Assembly (NCBI GenBank): GCA_945834475.1
Contig: CAMAHK010000012.1
Location: 1 to 39,392, forward strand
Length of the DNA stretch: 39,392 bases
Reading direction: 5' to 3'
Source: an uncultured Verrucomicrobiota bacterium
GTDB lineage: Bacteria > Verrucomicrobiota > Kiritimatiellia > RFP12 > UBA1067
The translations under genes and the position numbers were made by a program. Under the pieces are notes generated by a model. The model was given only the letters and a program-made list of their open reading frames with translations. It did no database searches and was not told the origin of the DNA. This document shows, piece after piece, positions 17,614 through 27,262 of this stretch. How positions within the stretch are numbered: the stretch's first letter is position 1; each line of letters begins with the position of its first letter.

Positions 17614-19677
17614 ATGCAAGCTACCGCCCTTTTGATTGCGGCCCTCTCGCTTACGGACGTCGCGCGTATGTCGCGCGACGAGGCGGAGTTCGGACGCGAA
17701 GTGGTCGCGACCGGTGTCGTCACGGTAGCCACGGAATGGCGCACCAACTCGGGCGTCGCAGCAGACCCGGAAAACCCCAACGGACGCGGCGTCTACTTCC
17801 TCGGCGAGACGCAGATGCTGACAAGTTCGCGCCTCGAAGGCTCAGACAGGTTGAAGCAAGGCGATGTCGTGGAGATCCGAGGCAGGACAGCTTGCCTCTC
17901 CTTCGCCCCCGGAATCAAGGCCGACGTCATCAGCAAGATAGGCGAGGCCTCTCTTCCCCCGGCCCCTCACACACGCCTGGCCGACCTCGGATGGGGAGCG
18001 ATGGACAACACCCGCGTGACACTCCGCGGCGTACTCGTGAAATCCGTAGTAGCTCCACGCAGAGTCGGGGAGACGGAGTCCGGAACGGCACTCCTCCTCA
18101 ACACGCCCGACGGACGCTTCGTCGCCAGAGTCCCCGGCGGACCCGACCACTGGACGCATGCTGTCGACGCCGAGCTTGAGATATCGGGATGCGCCATGAG
18201 CCTCTTCAACCTCCGCGCAGAGTTCCTCGGGGTGAGGCTTGAGGTTGGCGATGCCTCGGACATAAAGGTGGCGAAAAAAGCCCCTTCGTCGCTCTTCGAC
18301 ATCCCTGAGACCAAACTTTCCAAAATCCTCTCGTACTCGCCGACTCCGTACGACGGACACGCCAAGAAGGTTCGCGGAACGGTCACGTTCGTTGCGTCTG
18401 ATGACGTGTTCTTCATGCAGGACGGGGGACGCGGAATCAAGGTGGCGTGCAGCGGAAAGCACGAGGCCAAGGTCGGCGACGCCGTAGAGGTAGCCGGCTT
18501 CCCTGTTTCCATCGGCGGCTTCGGGGAACTGCACGGAGCCGTATGCAGAACAACAGGAAGGAACACACTGCCCGAGCCGGTGGATGTAAAGATGGCGCAT
18601 TACAGCCTCTGGCCGGTAGGTCGTTTCGACGGAGGACTCAAGGACTTCGGCTGGCGCCGCGTGCGCTTCACCGCGCGCGTCATCTCCGCCACGCCCGCGC
18701 ACGGCGGATTCGACCTGCTGCTTTCGGACGACGACAGAACCTGCCCCGCGTTTCTGCGCGGAGAGCTGCCGGACTCGTTCAGCAACGCCAAGGAGATGAT
18801 GCCGCTTGCAAACATAACGGCCGTCGCCGAGATATCCCTTGCGGAATCGACCCCGCTCGCGCGCATGCCCGAAGTCAGCGCTGTCAGATTTAACATCTGC
18901 GATCCGAAAGACATCGCGTTCGTCAGCGATCCGGAATGGCAGTCGAGGCGCAGGGAATCGCTCTTGTCCGACCTCCTCACGATCCTCAGCGTCGCCGCGC
19001 TCGCGCTCGCCGCGATTGTCGTCTCCCGTCTCGTCGTCTCCAACAGGCGCAGAGGCAGGCTCGAGGCCGTCGCGGCGGAACGCAAGCGGATGGCAAGCGA
19101 CCTGCACGACTCCATCGAGCAGAACCTCACCGCGGCGCGGATGCTCATGCGCACCTCTCTCAGGCTGTCGCCGGAAACACCCCCATGCGTGGCCGAGTCC
19201 GTCGAAAGCGCCGCCGAAATACTCGACCGCGCCAAAGCCGAGATAAGAGAGACAATATTCAACCTCCGCTCGGACGACAATTTCGACAAGGACGCGAAGA
19301 CTGTCTTCGCCGAATTCGCGAAACGGCTTTCCGCCCACGGGCTCTTCAGGGTGCGCAACATGCTGCGCGGCATTCCGGCGCGCATTCCTGCGCAACTCCT
19401 CACAACGATACTGCATCTTATCGAGGAGGCGCACACGAACGCCGTCAAGCACGGCGGCGCCAGGAACTTCATCCTCGTCGCAGATCCGGTTCCCGGCGGC
19501 TTCACCATTCGGCTGCTCAACGACGGCGAACCGTTCGACGCGACGTCCGCGCCCGGTCCGGAATCTGGCCACTACGGGCTCGTTGGCATGCGAGAGCGCG
19601 CAAAGCGCGCTGGCGTACGGATATTCTGGGAAACGCGCAAGCGCTGGAATGTTTTTAGAATCGAGGTGAAGACATGA
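17614..19677 (+). CDS. Membrane sensor histidine kinase (HisKA_3/HATPase_c) with OB-fold-like extracytoplasmic region
   Basis: TM segment 'LLTILSVAALALAAIVVSRLVV'; 'ERKRMASDLHDSIEQNLTAARMLM' phosphoacceptor; HATPase 'IEEAHTNAVKHGGA', 'GHYGLVGMRERAKRAG'. N-terminal repeats 'GRGVYFLGETQMLTSS' and 'DVFFMQDGGRGIKVACSGKHEAKVGDAVEVAGF' look OB-fold-like. Confidence 0.85.
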   Translation: MQATALLIAALSLTDVARMSRDEAEFGREVVATGVVTVATEWRTNSGVAADPENPNGRGVYFLGETQMLTSSRLEGSDRLKQGDVVEIRGRTACLSFAPGIKADVISKIGEASLPPAPHTRLADLGWGAMDNTRVTLRGVLVKSVVAPRRVGETESGTALLLNTPDGRFVARVPGGPDHWTHAVDAELEISGCAMSLFNLRAEFLGVRLEVGDASDIKVAKKAPSSLFDIPETKLSKILSYSPTPYDGHAKKVRGTVTFVASDDVFFMQDGGRGIKVACSGKHEAKVGDAVEVAGFPVSIGGFGELHGAVCRTTGRNTLPEPVDVKMAHYSLWPVGRFDGGLKDFGWRRVRFTARVISATPAHGGFDLLLSDDDRTCPAFLRGELPDSFSNAKEMMPLANITAVAEISLAESTPLARMPEVSAVRFNICDPKDIAFVSDPEWQSRRRESLLSDLLTILSVAALALAAIVVSRLVVSNRRRGRLEAVAAERKRMASDLHDSIEQNLTAARMLMRTSLRLSPETPPCVAESVESAAEILDRAKAEIRETIFNLRSDDNFDKDAKTVFAEFAKRLSAHGLFRVRNMLRGIPARIPAQLLTTILHLIEEAHTNAVKHGGARNFILVADPVPGGFTIRLLNDGEPFDATSAPGPESGHYGLVGMRERAKRAGVRIFWETRKRWNVFRIEVKT

Positions 19678-20288
19678 TAAGACTCGTCATTGCCGACGAC
19701 CACGCGGTCGTGAGGATGGGACTAAGGTTCGTCCTGAAGATCAACCCAGACATCGAAGTCGTCGCCGAGGCGGCTGATGGAGACGAGGCCATGAAGGCCG
19801 TGCGCGAGCACAATCCAGACATTCTCCTTCTTGACATACGAATGCCTGGACGCGACGGACTCTCCGCGCTTGACGAGATTCTCGCCGCTTTCCCGAAGCT
19901 CAAGGTGCTGATGCTCTCGACATCCGATGCTGAGGAGGACATCTTCCGCTCAATCGAGGCCGGAGCGCGCGGCTACGTCGTGAAGGACAACCGTCCGGAA
20001 ATCATCGTCGACGCCGTCAACAAGGTGGCAGCCGGAGAGACGTACATGACGGACCGGGTGCGGAGAATCTACGAAATGCGCAAGACTCTCCCCGACCTCA
20101 CGACGCGCGAACTGGAGCTCCTGCGCCTCACGGTGCGCGGACTCACCAACAAGGACATATCGGCGGTTCTCGAGATCAGCGTGGACACCGTCAAGGCGCA
20201 CCTTCGGCACGTCTTCGCGAAGATGGACGTCGCAACGCGTGCCGAGGCGGTCGCGGAGGCGATCCGCCGAGGCCTCGCCTCAAGCTGA
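19674..20288 (+). CDS. LuxR/NarL-family response regulator
   Basis: Receiver 'IADDHAVVRMGL...DILLLDIRMPGRDGL...VVKDN' plus HTH 'LTTRELELLRLTVRGLTNKDISAVLEISVDTVKAHLRHVFAKMDV'. ATGA overlap with the kinase stop. Confidence 0.95.
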   Translation: MIRLVIADDHAVVRMGLRFVLKINPDIEVVAEAADGDEAMKAVREHNPDILLLDIRMPGRDGLSALDEILAAFPKLKVLMLSTSDAEEDIFRSIEAGARGYVVKDNRPEIIVDAVNKVAAGETYMTDRVRRIYEMRKTLPDLTTRELELLRLTVRGLTNKDISAVLEISVDTVKAHLRHVFAKMDVATRAEAVAEAIRRGLASS

Positions 20289-20345
20289 CAGCCTCCAGAA
20301 CAGCCTCGGCACAATCGCCCAAATGCCAGGTGAAGAGGAGCGTCG

Positions 20346-22484
20346 TCACCGAACGCCGCGCAAAATGCCCAGGGCGCGGCCCTGCCAGGCCTTGCGCGTC
20401 CGCGAGGGCGCCGGCACGTTGTCCGTCAGGTCGCCCGAGCAGGTCGCAATCGCCTTCTCGCCGAAGTCAATCTCGCGGTCTGCGTAGGGACACACCGTCC
20501 CGTTCTTGTCGACGACCTCGGCCGTCACCCAGGTGAGGCGTCCGATCGTCTCGCGGGAGTAGCGGACGTGATCCGGTTCGCCGGCGGTCCTGAGTTCCGC
20601 GCGGTCAAGGACCGTGCCGTCCACCGCCAGGCCCTCCGCAACGAGCGTGCCGGGCGCGTAGGCGAGCTCGAAGGACGTGAGATACGCGTTCGCCGCGCCG
20701 TTCTCCTTCTCCGCGACGGTCTTGCCGTTCAGCGTGAGACGGACGCGCGTCGCGCGGGAATAGACTTCGGCGACGACAGGCTTCCCCTCCCAGCCGGCGA
20801 AGGTCCAGTGGTCGTGCGTCGGCCAGACGCTCCACGACGTCGTCTTGATCTTCCCCTTCCAGCCGTCTGGCTCGCGCACGGCGAGATACGTCGGGGCCTT
20901 CGCATTCCACAGCGTCTCGCGGTAATGGGAGACGGGCTTGCGCGTGCCGACCAGGTCGATGTCGCCGCAGTACGCGCCGTGCCACGGGAATTGTGGAACG
21001 TTGTGATAGTGTTCGCCCCACTTCTCGCGGTCCGTGTAGAAGTTGCGTCCAATGCCCGTCTCGCCGAGGTAGTCGATGCCCGTCCAGACGAACTCGCCGA
21101 TCACGTACGGATGCTTCAGGATGCGCTTCCAGACCATCGCCGCGTCCTTCGGATACGTCTCGGTGTAGACGATGACGCGCTCCGGAAGCCGCGCGTGATC
21201 GCTCTCGGTCAAGTACTCAAGATAGTTGTAGCCCACGACGTCGAGCGCGGCGGCCATGGCGTCCTGATCTTCCCACTTTTCACCCCAGAGGCACAGCGCC
21301 TGCGTGACGGGACGCGTCCCGTCGAGACGGTCGATCAGCTCGTGCATCTGCCGCGTCGTCTCGGCCGCAAACGGCTCGTTGCGCTCGAGGATCTCGTTGC
21401 CGACGGACCACATCACGACGCTGGGATGGACGCGGTCACGGCAGACGATCCACGAGACGTCCTTCCGCCAGTCTTCCTTGAAAATCTCGCAGTAGTCGCC
21501 CCGCGTCTTCGCGCGTTCGCGTCCGTCGAACATGTCGTCCATCACCAGAAGCCCGATCTCGTCGCACGCCGTCAGGAACTCCTCGCTCACGGGATTGTGG
21601 CTAGTTCGGACGGCATTGAAGCCCGCGCGCTTGAGCTGCAGCGCCTTGCGGCGCTCGGCCTCGGGATAGCTTGCCGCGCCGAGGGGACCGTGGTCGTGAT
21701 GGACGCACGCGCCGTGGATCTCGACCGGCTTGCCGTTGAGAAGGAAGCCGTCCTTCGCGTTGACCTCGACCGTGCGGATACCGAAACGGACCGTCTCACC
21801 GTAGAACTCCTCCGTGTAAAGGTGCGGCGTCTCGGGCGTCCAGAGCTTCGGATTCGGATACTTGCACGAACGCGCGACGACATGCGCCGCGCCCCCGGCC
21901 GTGTTCGTCACCGCCGCCGTGAACTGCACCGTCGCAAACTCGGGCGTGACCGTCTGCGTCCGAATGTCGAGCGACTCGGGGATCACGTATTCGCCCGAAC
22001 GCTTCTCGAGCCAGACGGACCGGACGATGCCGCTGCCCATGTACCAGCGGCTCGCCGGTGCCACGGACGCATCGATCGAGACAACAATCGTATTCTCCCC
22101 CGCCCGGACCTTGCCCCGGAGCGGCACGCGGAACCCGGTGTAGCCGTAGCGGCTCCCCTGCACCGGTTCGCCGCCGTTGACGGAAACCTTCGCCGCGCGC
22201 AGCACGCCGTCGAAAACAAGCTCGAGTTCCTTCGCGAGGTCTTCCTCCGTCAGGACGAACCGCTTCTCGTACGTCGCCTTCCCGGACGGATAGAACCCCC
22301 ACTCCTTGCCGTTCGGTGCGCCGTCCTTCGGAGCCGCCTCGATCGACCAGTCATGCGGCACGCTGACGGTACGGACCGCCTCTCCTTCGCGTGAGAAGCA
22401 CCAGTCGGCGTCGAGGTTGATGCGTTCGGTCGCGCCGCAGGCGAACACGAGGCCAATCAAGGTCAAGCAGATGGTCTGTCTCAT
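20346..22484 (-). CDS. Secreted GH2-family beta-galactosidase-like enzyme
   Basis: ORF 20346..22946; true start MRQTICLTLIGLVFACGATERINLDADWCFS at 22484 with SD-like AAAGGA. 'VSVPHDWSIE', 'GACVHHDHGPLGAASYPEAERRKALQLKRAGFNAVRTSHNPVS', 'VVMWSVGNEI', 'IGEFVWTGIDYLGE'. Confidence 0.93.
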   Translation of the reverse strand: MRQTICLTLIGLVFACGATERINLDADWCFSREGEAVRTVSVPHDWSIEAAPKDGAPNGKEWGFYPSGKATYEKRFVLTEEDLAKELELVFDGVLRAAKVSVNGGEPVQGSRYGYTGFRVPLRGKVRAGENTIVVSIDASVAPASRWYMGSGIVRSVWLEKRSGEYVIPESLDIRTQTVTPEFATVQFTAAVTNTAGGAAHVVARSCKYPNPKLWTPETPHLYTEEFYGETVRFGIRTVEVNAKDGFLLNGKPVEIHGACVHHDHGPLGAASYPEAERRKALQLKRAGFNAVRTSHNPVSEEFLTACDEIGLLVMDDMFDGRERAKTRGDYCEIFKEDWRKDVSWIVCRDRVHPSVVMWSVGNEILERNEPFAAETTRQMHELIDRLDGTRPVTQALCLWGEKWEDQDAMAAALDVVGYNYLEYLTESDHARLPERVIVYTETYPKDAAMVWKRILKHPYVIGEFVWTGIDYLGETGIGRNFYTDREKWGEHYHNVPQFPWHGAYCGDIDLVGTRKPVSHYRETLWNAKAPTYLAVREPDGWKGKIKTTSWSVWPTHDHWTFAGWEGKPVVAEVYSRATRVRLTLNGKTVAEKENGAANAYLTSFELAYAPGTLVAEGLAVDGTVLDRAELRTAGEPDHVRYSRETIGRLTWVTAEVVDKNGTVCPYADREIDFGEKAIATCSGDLTDNVPAPSRTRKAWQGRALGILRGVR

Positions 22485-22504
22485 AACGATTCCTTTTACA
22501 AAAA

Positions 22505-22551
22505 ATTCTAACAAAACAACCTTCGGGCAGGCAATCACCCATATGGCTGGT
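22505..22551 (-). promoter_or_regulatory. GH2 promoter: inverted-repeat operator plus -10
   Basis: ACCAGCCATATGGGTGATTG (22532..22551) then TAGAAT (22505..22510); core GTGAT is 28 bp upstream of -10; SD-led. Confidence 0.6.
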
Positions 22552-22561
22552 CCCGGGCGGT

Positions 22562-25312
22562 TCACTTCGCGACGACGAAAGGCCCGATCGTGGCGGCGAC
22601 GAAACCGCCCGCGTGATCGGTCGAGAGGATCGAGGCGTCCTGGACACCGCCGAGGGGCTGCCAGTCCGCGCCGGCTTCGGTATAGAAGAACGACACGTCC
22701 TTGCCACGGGAGACGAAGCGCACCTTGAGCTCGCCCGGCTGCGTCAGCGCGGACTCCGCGACCGTCTCGCGCTTGCCCTTGTCCGTCTTCAGCAACACGA
22801 CGGACGCCCGGCCGTTGCGGAGTGTCTTCGCAATCTCGTAGTGGCAGGTCTCGTTCTGATAATAGGTGAGGCCCGCGAGCTCGCGCTCGGACTTCGGCTC
22901 GAACGCGACTGCGATTTCGGCCGTGAAGTCCTTGTTGCGGACCCACCGGCAGAGATACGCGGGCGTACCCGTGCTGTCGAGGTCGTCGTCCGTCGCTTCA
23001 AGGCGCAGTCCGTCGCCCGTCGTCGCGAACGTCGCGGGACGGCGCAGACCGAACCAGCCGTAGTCGAGCGCGGAAGTCGTGAAATCGTCCGTGTAGACGA
23101 CGTTGCCGGCGAGGGGAATCGGAGGGTTGGTCTTGGTACAAGCGGCGGGGACGCCGCTTCCCCTGTTTTTCATCCAGTCCGTCTTGGCGACGACTCGGGG
23201 GACGACCTTACCCTGGTCGAGGATGACGGGCTGACGGTCGGCGCCCTCGCCGATCCACTTCACGGGCAGGAGGAAGGTGCTGCGTCCCGTATTGCACATG
23301 TCACGATTCCCCTTCTTGTAGGGGTCGATCGCGAGGAAGACCGCCATCCAGTCGCCGCCCGGCGTCTGGAAGAGATCCGCGTGTCCCGCGGCCGTAATGG
23401 GCTCGGGACGGTCGCCCGGCAGATCACGCTGGGTCAGGATCGGATTCACCTTGCATGGCTTGTACGGACCCTCCACCGCATCCGACGACCACATCACCTC
23501 GGAATGCCACCCCGCCGTGCCGCCTTCTGCAGTCATCACGTAGTAGCGTCCGTCGATCTTGTAGAGATGCGGTCCCTCGCACCAGATCGGCTTCTCCTCG
23601 GGACGGATCCCCTTGTTGATGATGATGCGCTCGGTGCCCGGCACGCATTCGTCCTTCATGAGGTCGTACTTGCGCATGCGGACTGTGCGGTGCCCCGGAT
23701 ACTCGGCCTTGCCGTCCGGTGCGTCGTCGTTGTTGAGGATCCAGGCGGTCTTGTCATCCCCGAAGAAGAAGCTCGGGTCGATGCCGCCGACCGGCACCTT
23801 GATCGGCTCGCTCCAGCCCCGGTACGGATCCTTCGACTTGTAGACGACGTTGCCGCGGTCGCCAATCACCGTGACGATGAGGTAGAACGTGTCGTTGTAC
23901 GGATTGTACTTGATGTCCGGCGCAAAGACGCCGGCGGAGAGGCCGAGCCCCTTGTTGAACCGGAGCTTCGAGACCGTGTCGCCGACATAGCCGCAGAAGT
24001 CCCAGTCGACGAGGTTTTTCGAGTGATAGACCGGAATGCCCGGATAGTAGCTGAACGAGCTGTTCGCCAGGTAGAAGTCGTCACACTTGCGCGTAATCGA
24101 CGGATCGGGCGCCATGCCGACCATAATCGGGTTGCGGTACTCCGTCGCGGGATCGCACGGCGGAAGCTTCTCCTCGCCGCGGCAGGAGAATCCGCGGAAG
24201 GTCGCGACGGGCGGACGCTCCGTCACTGTGCGGAGAACGGCCTCGTAGCAGGGCTTCGGCGCGAGGCGGCGGTCGAAGAGGAGCGGATAGTCGGTGCGCC
24301 CACGCACCGGGAATCCGTTGAGCCAGCTGTCGCGGTCCGACACACCCCAGAACGTGACGCGGTCGATGATGTCGCGGTGCTTCAGGTACATGCGGAAAAG
24401 CGCCGCGTAGCGACGGGCGAGCTCCTGCTGCTTCTCGTCCGGCAGCACGCCGTCCCGCCACGGATCGAACTTCGCCGCATACGCGCGGTTCGCTGAAATC
24501 TCGGCCGTATGGCCCCAAGCGCTCGGCAGGACGCTCACGTCAAGCTCGGTGATCATCGCCTTCACGCCGGCCTCGCCGAGCGCAACGATCGTCGCCTCGT
24601 AGTCCGCGACCGCCGGACTCGACACGTGCGCGTGGCTCTGAAGGCCGACCGCGTCGATGCGTACGCCCTTCGCCTTCAGGTCGCGGACCAGACGCACGAC
24701 GCCCTTGCGCTTGCCGAACGTGAACATGTTGAAGTCGTTGTAATAGAGCTCGGCGTCAGGATCGGCCTCATGCGCGAAGCGGAACGCCAGCTCGATGAAA
24801 TCGTCGCCGATACCGTCCTTCCAGGGAGACGGATGCAGGTTACCGCGGTCGTCGAAGGCCTCGTTGACGACATCCCAGCCGTGGACGCGTCCCTTGTAGC
24901 GTCCGACCACGGCATGGATGTGCTTGCGCATCCTGTCGATCAGCTGCTCGCGCGTCGCCTTCGATCCATCCGGATTCGTGAAGAACCAGTCGGGCGTCTG
25001 ACTGTGCCAGACGAGGCAGTGTCCGATGATCTTCATGCCGTGACGCTCGCCGTAGGCGACGAACTTGTCCGCCGTCTCCCACCGGAACTCGCCTTCGCGC
25101 GGCTGAAGGTACATCGGCTTCATCTCGTTCTCGGCGGTAATGGACGAGAACTCGCGCGCGACGAGCTTTCCGACCGGCGATTCGCCGTGGACATACGCCC
25201 TTGCGTTGATGGCCGCACCGACCTTGAACGCAGGGGCAAACGCCGACCGAAGCGTCTCGGCAAAGGTCAGCAAGGGCAGAAGGGAAAGGAGTACGAGGGT
25301 CTGTATTTTCAT
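22562..25312 (-). CDS. Secreted GH10 endo-xylanase / GH43 fusion
   Basis: GH10 motifs 'SSITAENEMKPMYLQP', 'HCLVWHSQTPDWF', 'GWDVVNEAFDD', 'ITELDVS'; then GH43 'YRNPIMVGMAPDPSITRKCDDFYLANSSFSYYPGIPVYHSKNLVDW', 'WCEGPHLYKIDGRYYVM', plus a C-terminal sandwich. Confidence 0.95.
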   Translation of the reverse strand: MKIQTLVLLSLLPLLTFAETLRSAFAPAFKVGAAINARAYVHGESPVGKLVAREFSSITAENEMKPMYLQPREGEFRWETADKFVAYGERHGMKIIGHCLVWHSQTPDWFFTNPDGSKATREQLIDRMRKHIHAVVGRYKGRVHGWDVVNEAFDDRGNLHPSPWKDGIGDDFIELAFRFAHEADPDAELYYNDFNMFTFGKRKGVVRLVRDLKAKGVRIDAVGLQSHAHVSSPAVADYEATIVALGEAGVKAMITELDVSVLPSAWGHTAEISANRAYAAKFDPWRDGVLPDEKQQELARRYAALFRMYLKHRDIIDRVTFWGVSDRDSWLNGFPVRGRTDYPLLFDRRLAPKPCYEAVLRTVTERPPVATFRGFSCRGEEKLPPCDPATEYRNPIMVGMAPDPSITRKCDDFYLANSSFSYYPGIPVYHSKNLVDWDFCGYVGDTVSKLRFNKGLGLSAGVFAPDIKYNPYNDTFYLIVTVIGDRGNVVYKSKDPYRGWSEPIKVPVGGIDPSFFFGDDKTAWILNNDDAPDGKAEYPGHRTVRMRKYDLMKDECVPGTERIIINKGIRPEEKPIWCEGPHLYKIDGRYYVMTAEGGTAGWHSEVMWSSDAVEGPYKPCKVNPILTQRDLPGDRPEPITAAGHADLFQTPGGDWMAVFLAIDPYKKGNRDMCNTGRSTFLLPVKWIGEGADRQPVILDQGKVVPRVVAKTDWMKNRGSGVPAACTKTNPPIPLAGNVVYTDDFTTSALDYGWFGLRRPATFATTGDGLRLEATDDDLDSTGTPAYLCRWVRNKDFTAEIAVAFEPKSERELAGLTYYQNETCHYEIAKTLRNGRASVVLLKTDKGKRETVAESALTQPGELKVRFVSRGKDVSFFYTEAGADWQPLGGVQDASILSTDHAGGFVAATIGPFVVAK

Positions 25313-25318
25313 ACGTGA

Positions 25319-25368
25319 ATTCTACCATATTCCCCTTCGGAACGGCGATTACCCGAAGTGGTTACGCC
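25319..25368 (-). promoter_or_regulatory. GH10-GH43 promoter: inverted-repeat operator plus -10
   Basis: GGCGTAACCACTTCGGGTAATCGCC (25344..25368) then TAGAAT (25319..25324), 6 nt (TCACGT), ATG. Core GTAAT is 28 bp upstream of -10. Confidence 0.6.
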
Positions 25369-25378
25369 TAGCCGGTGC

Positions 25379-27055
25379 TCACTTCAGCTGCCAGCAGTCG
25401 AGGACCGGTTCCTCGTGTCCCTCCGTCGAGAACACGAAGGCGTCGACGTCGACCCACCCGCCGAGGGATTTCGTCGCATACGCAAAAAGGCCGAACTTCG
25501 TTCCCATGAAGAAGCGCGTGTAGTCGAAGGACAGCGGCACGCGCGAACCGATCGGCCGCCAGGCCTGTCCGTCCGCGCTCCAGTCGAACGTCGCGAAGTC
25601 AGCGCCGGCGGTGAAATCGGCGCTGACCCGCAGCCAGACGGACGTCCCGGCGAACGGCACCGACGAGACGACCGTGCGGTCGGTGCGGGCGATTGTGCGG
25701 TTTGCACCGAAGACGCTTTGCTCGACGGACATCACCAGCCGCGTCTCGCCCCCGTGCCGTTCCACGGCCAGGACGCCGCTGTCGCTTTGAAAGGCCGCTA
25801 GGCCCGCCCGGTCGCCGTCCTGCAGGTGCGAGACGTCGAGCCGCACCGCGCCGCGGCACCGCGGACCGCACATGCGCTGCGTCAGCGTATTGCGGGCGAG
25901 GAAGAGAGTGTCGGTGACCGTCGCCGTCTTGAGGCGCAACCAGCCGGGACGCTCCGCGAGCGACCATTTCGAATCGACGGGATTGTGGTTCCACTGCCAG
26001 GCGAGCGAAAGTCCGGAGTCGGAGAAGTCGTCGGAGCTGATGTATCCCGCGACGCTCGGATAGGGACGGGACGTGTCGTTCGGAATGCGTCCGACGTTGT
26101 TGCGCACGAGACCCTCCTTCTCGTTGACGTCGCCGAGCATCGGCCAGTCGTCGACCCACCGCACGGGCATCGCGCACGGGACGCGTCCGACTCCGCCGCG
26201 GTCCTGGAAGATCATCGCGTACCACTCTCCCTGCCGTTGGACGATGTCGCCCTGGCCGAGTCCGCCCCAGCTTTCGAACGGCACCTCGAGAATCACCTTG
26301 CGCTCGTAGGGTCCGGCCAGGTTCTTCGCACGGTAGCAGACCTCGCGTCGGATGCGCCCCGGCTCGCCCCAGGCCATGGAGATCATGAGCAGGTAATAGT
26401 AATCGCCGCGCTTGACCGCGTGCGAACCCTCCAGGAGCGCCGTCTCCTCGGGCGTGCGCGTCCAGCGCGTGAGATCGACGTTCAGGCCCTGCGGATCGAC
26501 GTCGGAAAGGTCGTCCTTGAGCTGCGCCAGCCGACCCGAACCGTAGAAGACGTAGGCCTTGCCGTCGTCATCGAAGAAGAGACCGCCGTCGTGCATGTAC
26601 GAGGGGCGCGACAGGAGCATCCACGGACCCGTCGCCTTCTCGGCCGTATAGAGATAGCCGCGGGCCCCGTTGCAGACGAACCAGACGTAGAAGCGTCCCT
26701 TGTGCCGGCGGATCGTCGTCGCCCACTGACCCTGTCCGTACGCCGTGCGGTTTCCCGCAAGGTCATAGCGTCCCCAGTCGGAGTCCCCGTCCGGAAAGGC
26801 GCCCGGCTCGAAGCGCGGCAGCACGTAGCTGACCGTCTTCCAGTGCACCATGTCCGTGCTTTCCATGACCGGCACACCCGGCACGAGGTGCATCGTCGTC
26901 GAGACCATGTAATAGTTCGTCCCGTCCGAGCACAGGCTCGGATCGGGAACGTCCGCCCAGAGGACGGGATTGCGCACACCGGGCATCAGGTCGGCACGCA
27001 CGAGACCGACGAGGGACAGGCAGTCGAGGAAAACGGCAAGGATTCTCTTATTCAT
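25379..27055 (-). CDS. Secreted GH43-family enzyme with C-terminal beta-sandwich
   Basis: Start MNKRILAVFLDCLSLVGLVRA at 27055 (ORF to 27079). 'NPVLWADVPDPSLCSDGTNYYMVSTTMHLVPGVPVMESTDMVHW', 'TALLEGSHAVKRGDYYYLL', 'LAWQWNHNPVDSKWSLAERPGWLRLKT'. Confidence 0.93.
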   Translation of the reverse strand: MNKRILAVFLDCLSLVGLVRADLMPGVRNPVLWADVPDPSLCSDGTNYYMVSTTMHLVPGVPVMESTDMVHWKTVSYVLPRFEPGAFPDGDSDWGRYDLAGNRTAYGQGQWATTIRRHKGRFYVWFVCNGARGYLYTAEKATGPWMLLSRPSYMHDGGLFFDDDGKAYVFYGSGRLAQLKDDLSDVDPQGLNVDLTRWTRTPEETALLEGSHAVKRGDYYYLLMISMAWGEPGRIRREVCYRAKNLAGPYERKVILEVPFESWGGLGQGDIVQRQGEWYAMIFQDRGGVGRVPCAMPVRWVDDWPMLGDVNEKEGLVRNNVGRIPNDTSRPYPSVAGYISSDDFSDSGLSLAWQWNHNPVDSKWSLAERPGWLRLKTATVTDTLFLARNTLTQRMCGPRCRGAVRLDVSHLQDGDRAGLAAFQSDSGVLAVERHGGETRLVMSVEQSVFGANRTIARTDRTVVSSVPFAGTSVWLRVSADFTAGADFATFDWSADGQAWRPIGSRVPLSFDYTRFFMGTKFGLFAYATKSLGGWVDVDAFVFSTEGHEEPVLDCWQLK

Positions 27056-27062
27056 AGGCTCC

Positions 27063-27110
27063 ATTCTACCAAACGCCATGCGTCTTTCGCCATTCCCCCA
27101 ATGGGCTAGG
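27063..27110 (-). promoter_or_regulatory. GH43 promoter: inverted-repeat operator plus -10
   Basis: CCTAGCCCATTGGGGGAATG (27091..27110) then TAGAAT (27063..27068), 7 nt (GGAGCCT), ATG. Core GGAAT is 28 bp upstream of -10. Confidence 0.55.
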
Positions 27111-27163
27111 GACAGACGCCCTAGGCAGCCACCGCCCTGCCGCCCGTCATTCGCCCAAACGGA

Positions 27164-27253
27164 TTAGTCGCCGTCTCCGGTGGTCACGTGCGTCACTCGT
27201 CCCTCGAACGGAGAGACGAGTGCCAGCAGAAGCGCTCCCAGAAGCGCAATCAT
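27164..27253 (-). pseudogene. 29-codon secreted-peptide ORF, possible truncated gene remnant
   Basis: MIALLGALLLALVSPFEGRVTHVTTGDGD*: signal-peptide-like start followed by a GRVTHVTxGD segment that faintly resembles staphylococcal-nuclease N-termini, then an in-frame stop. Confidence 0.25.
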
Positions 27254-27262
27254 GCCCGATGC

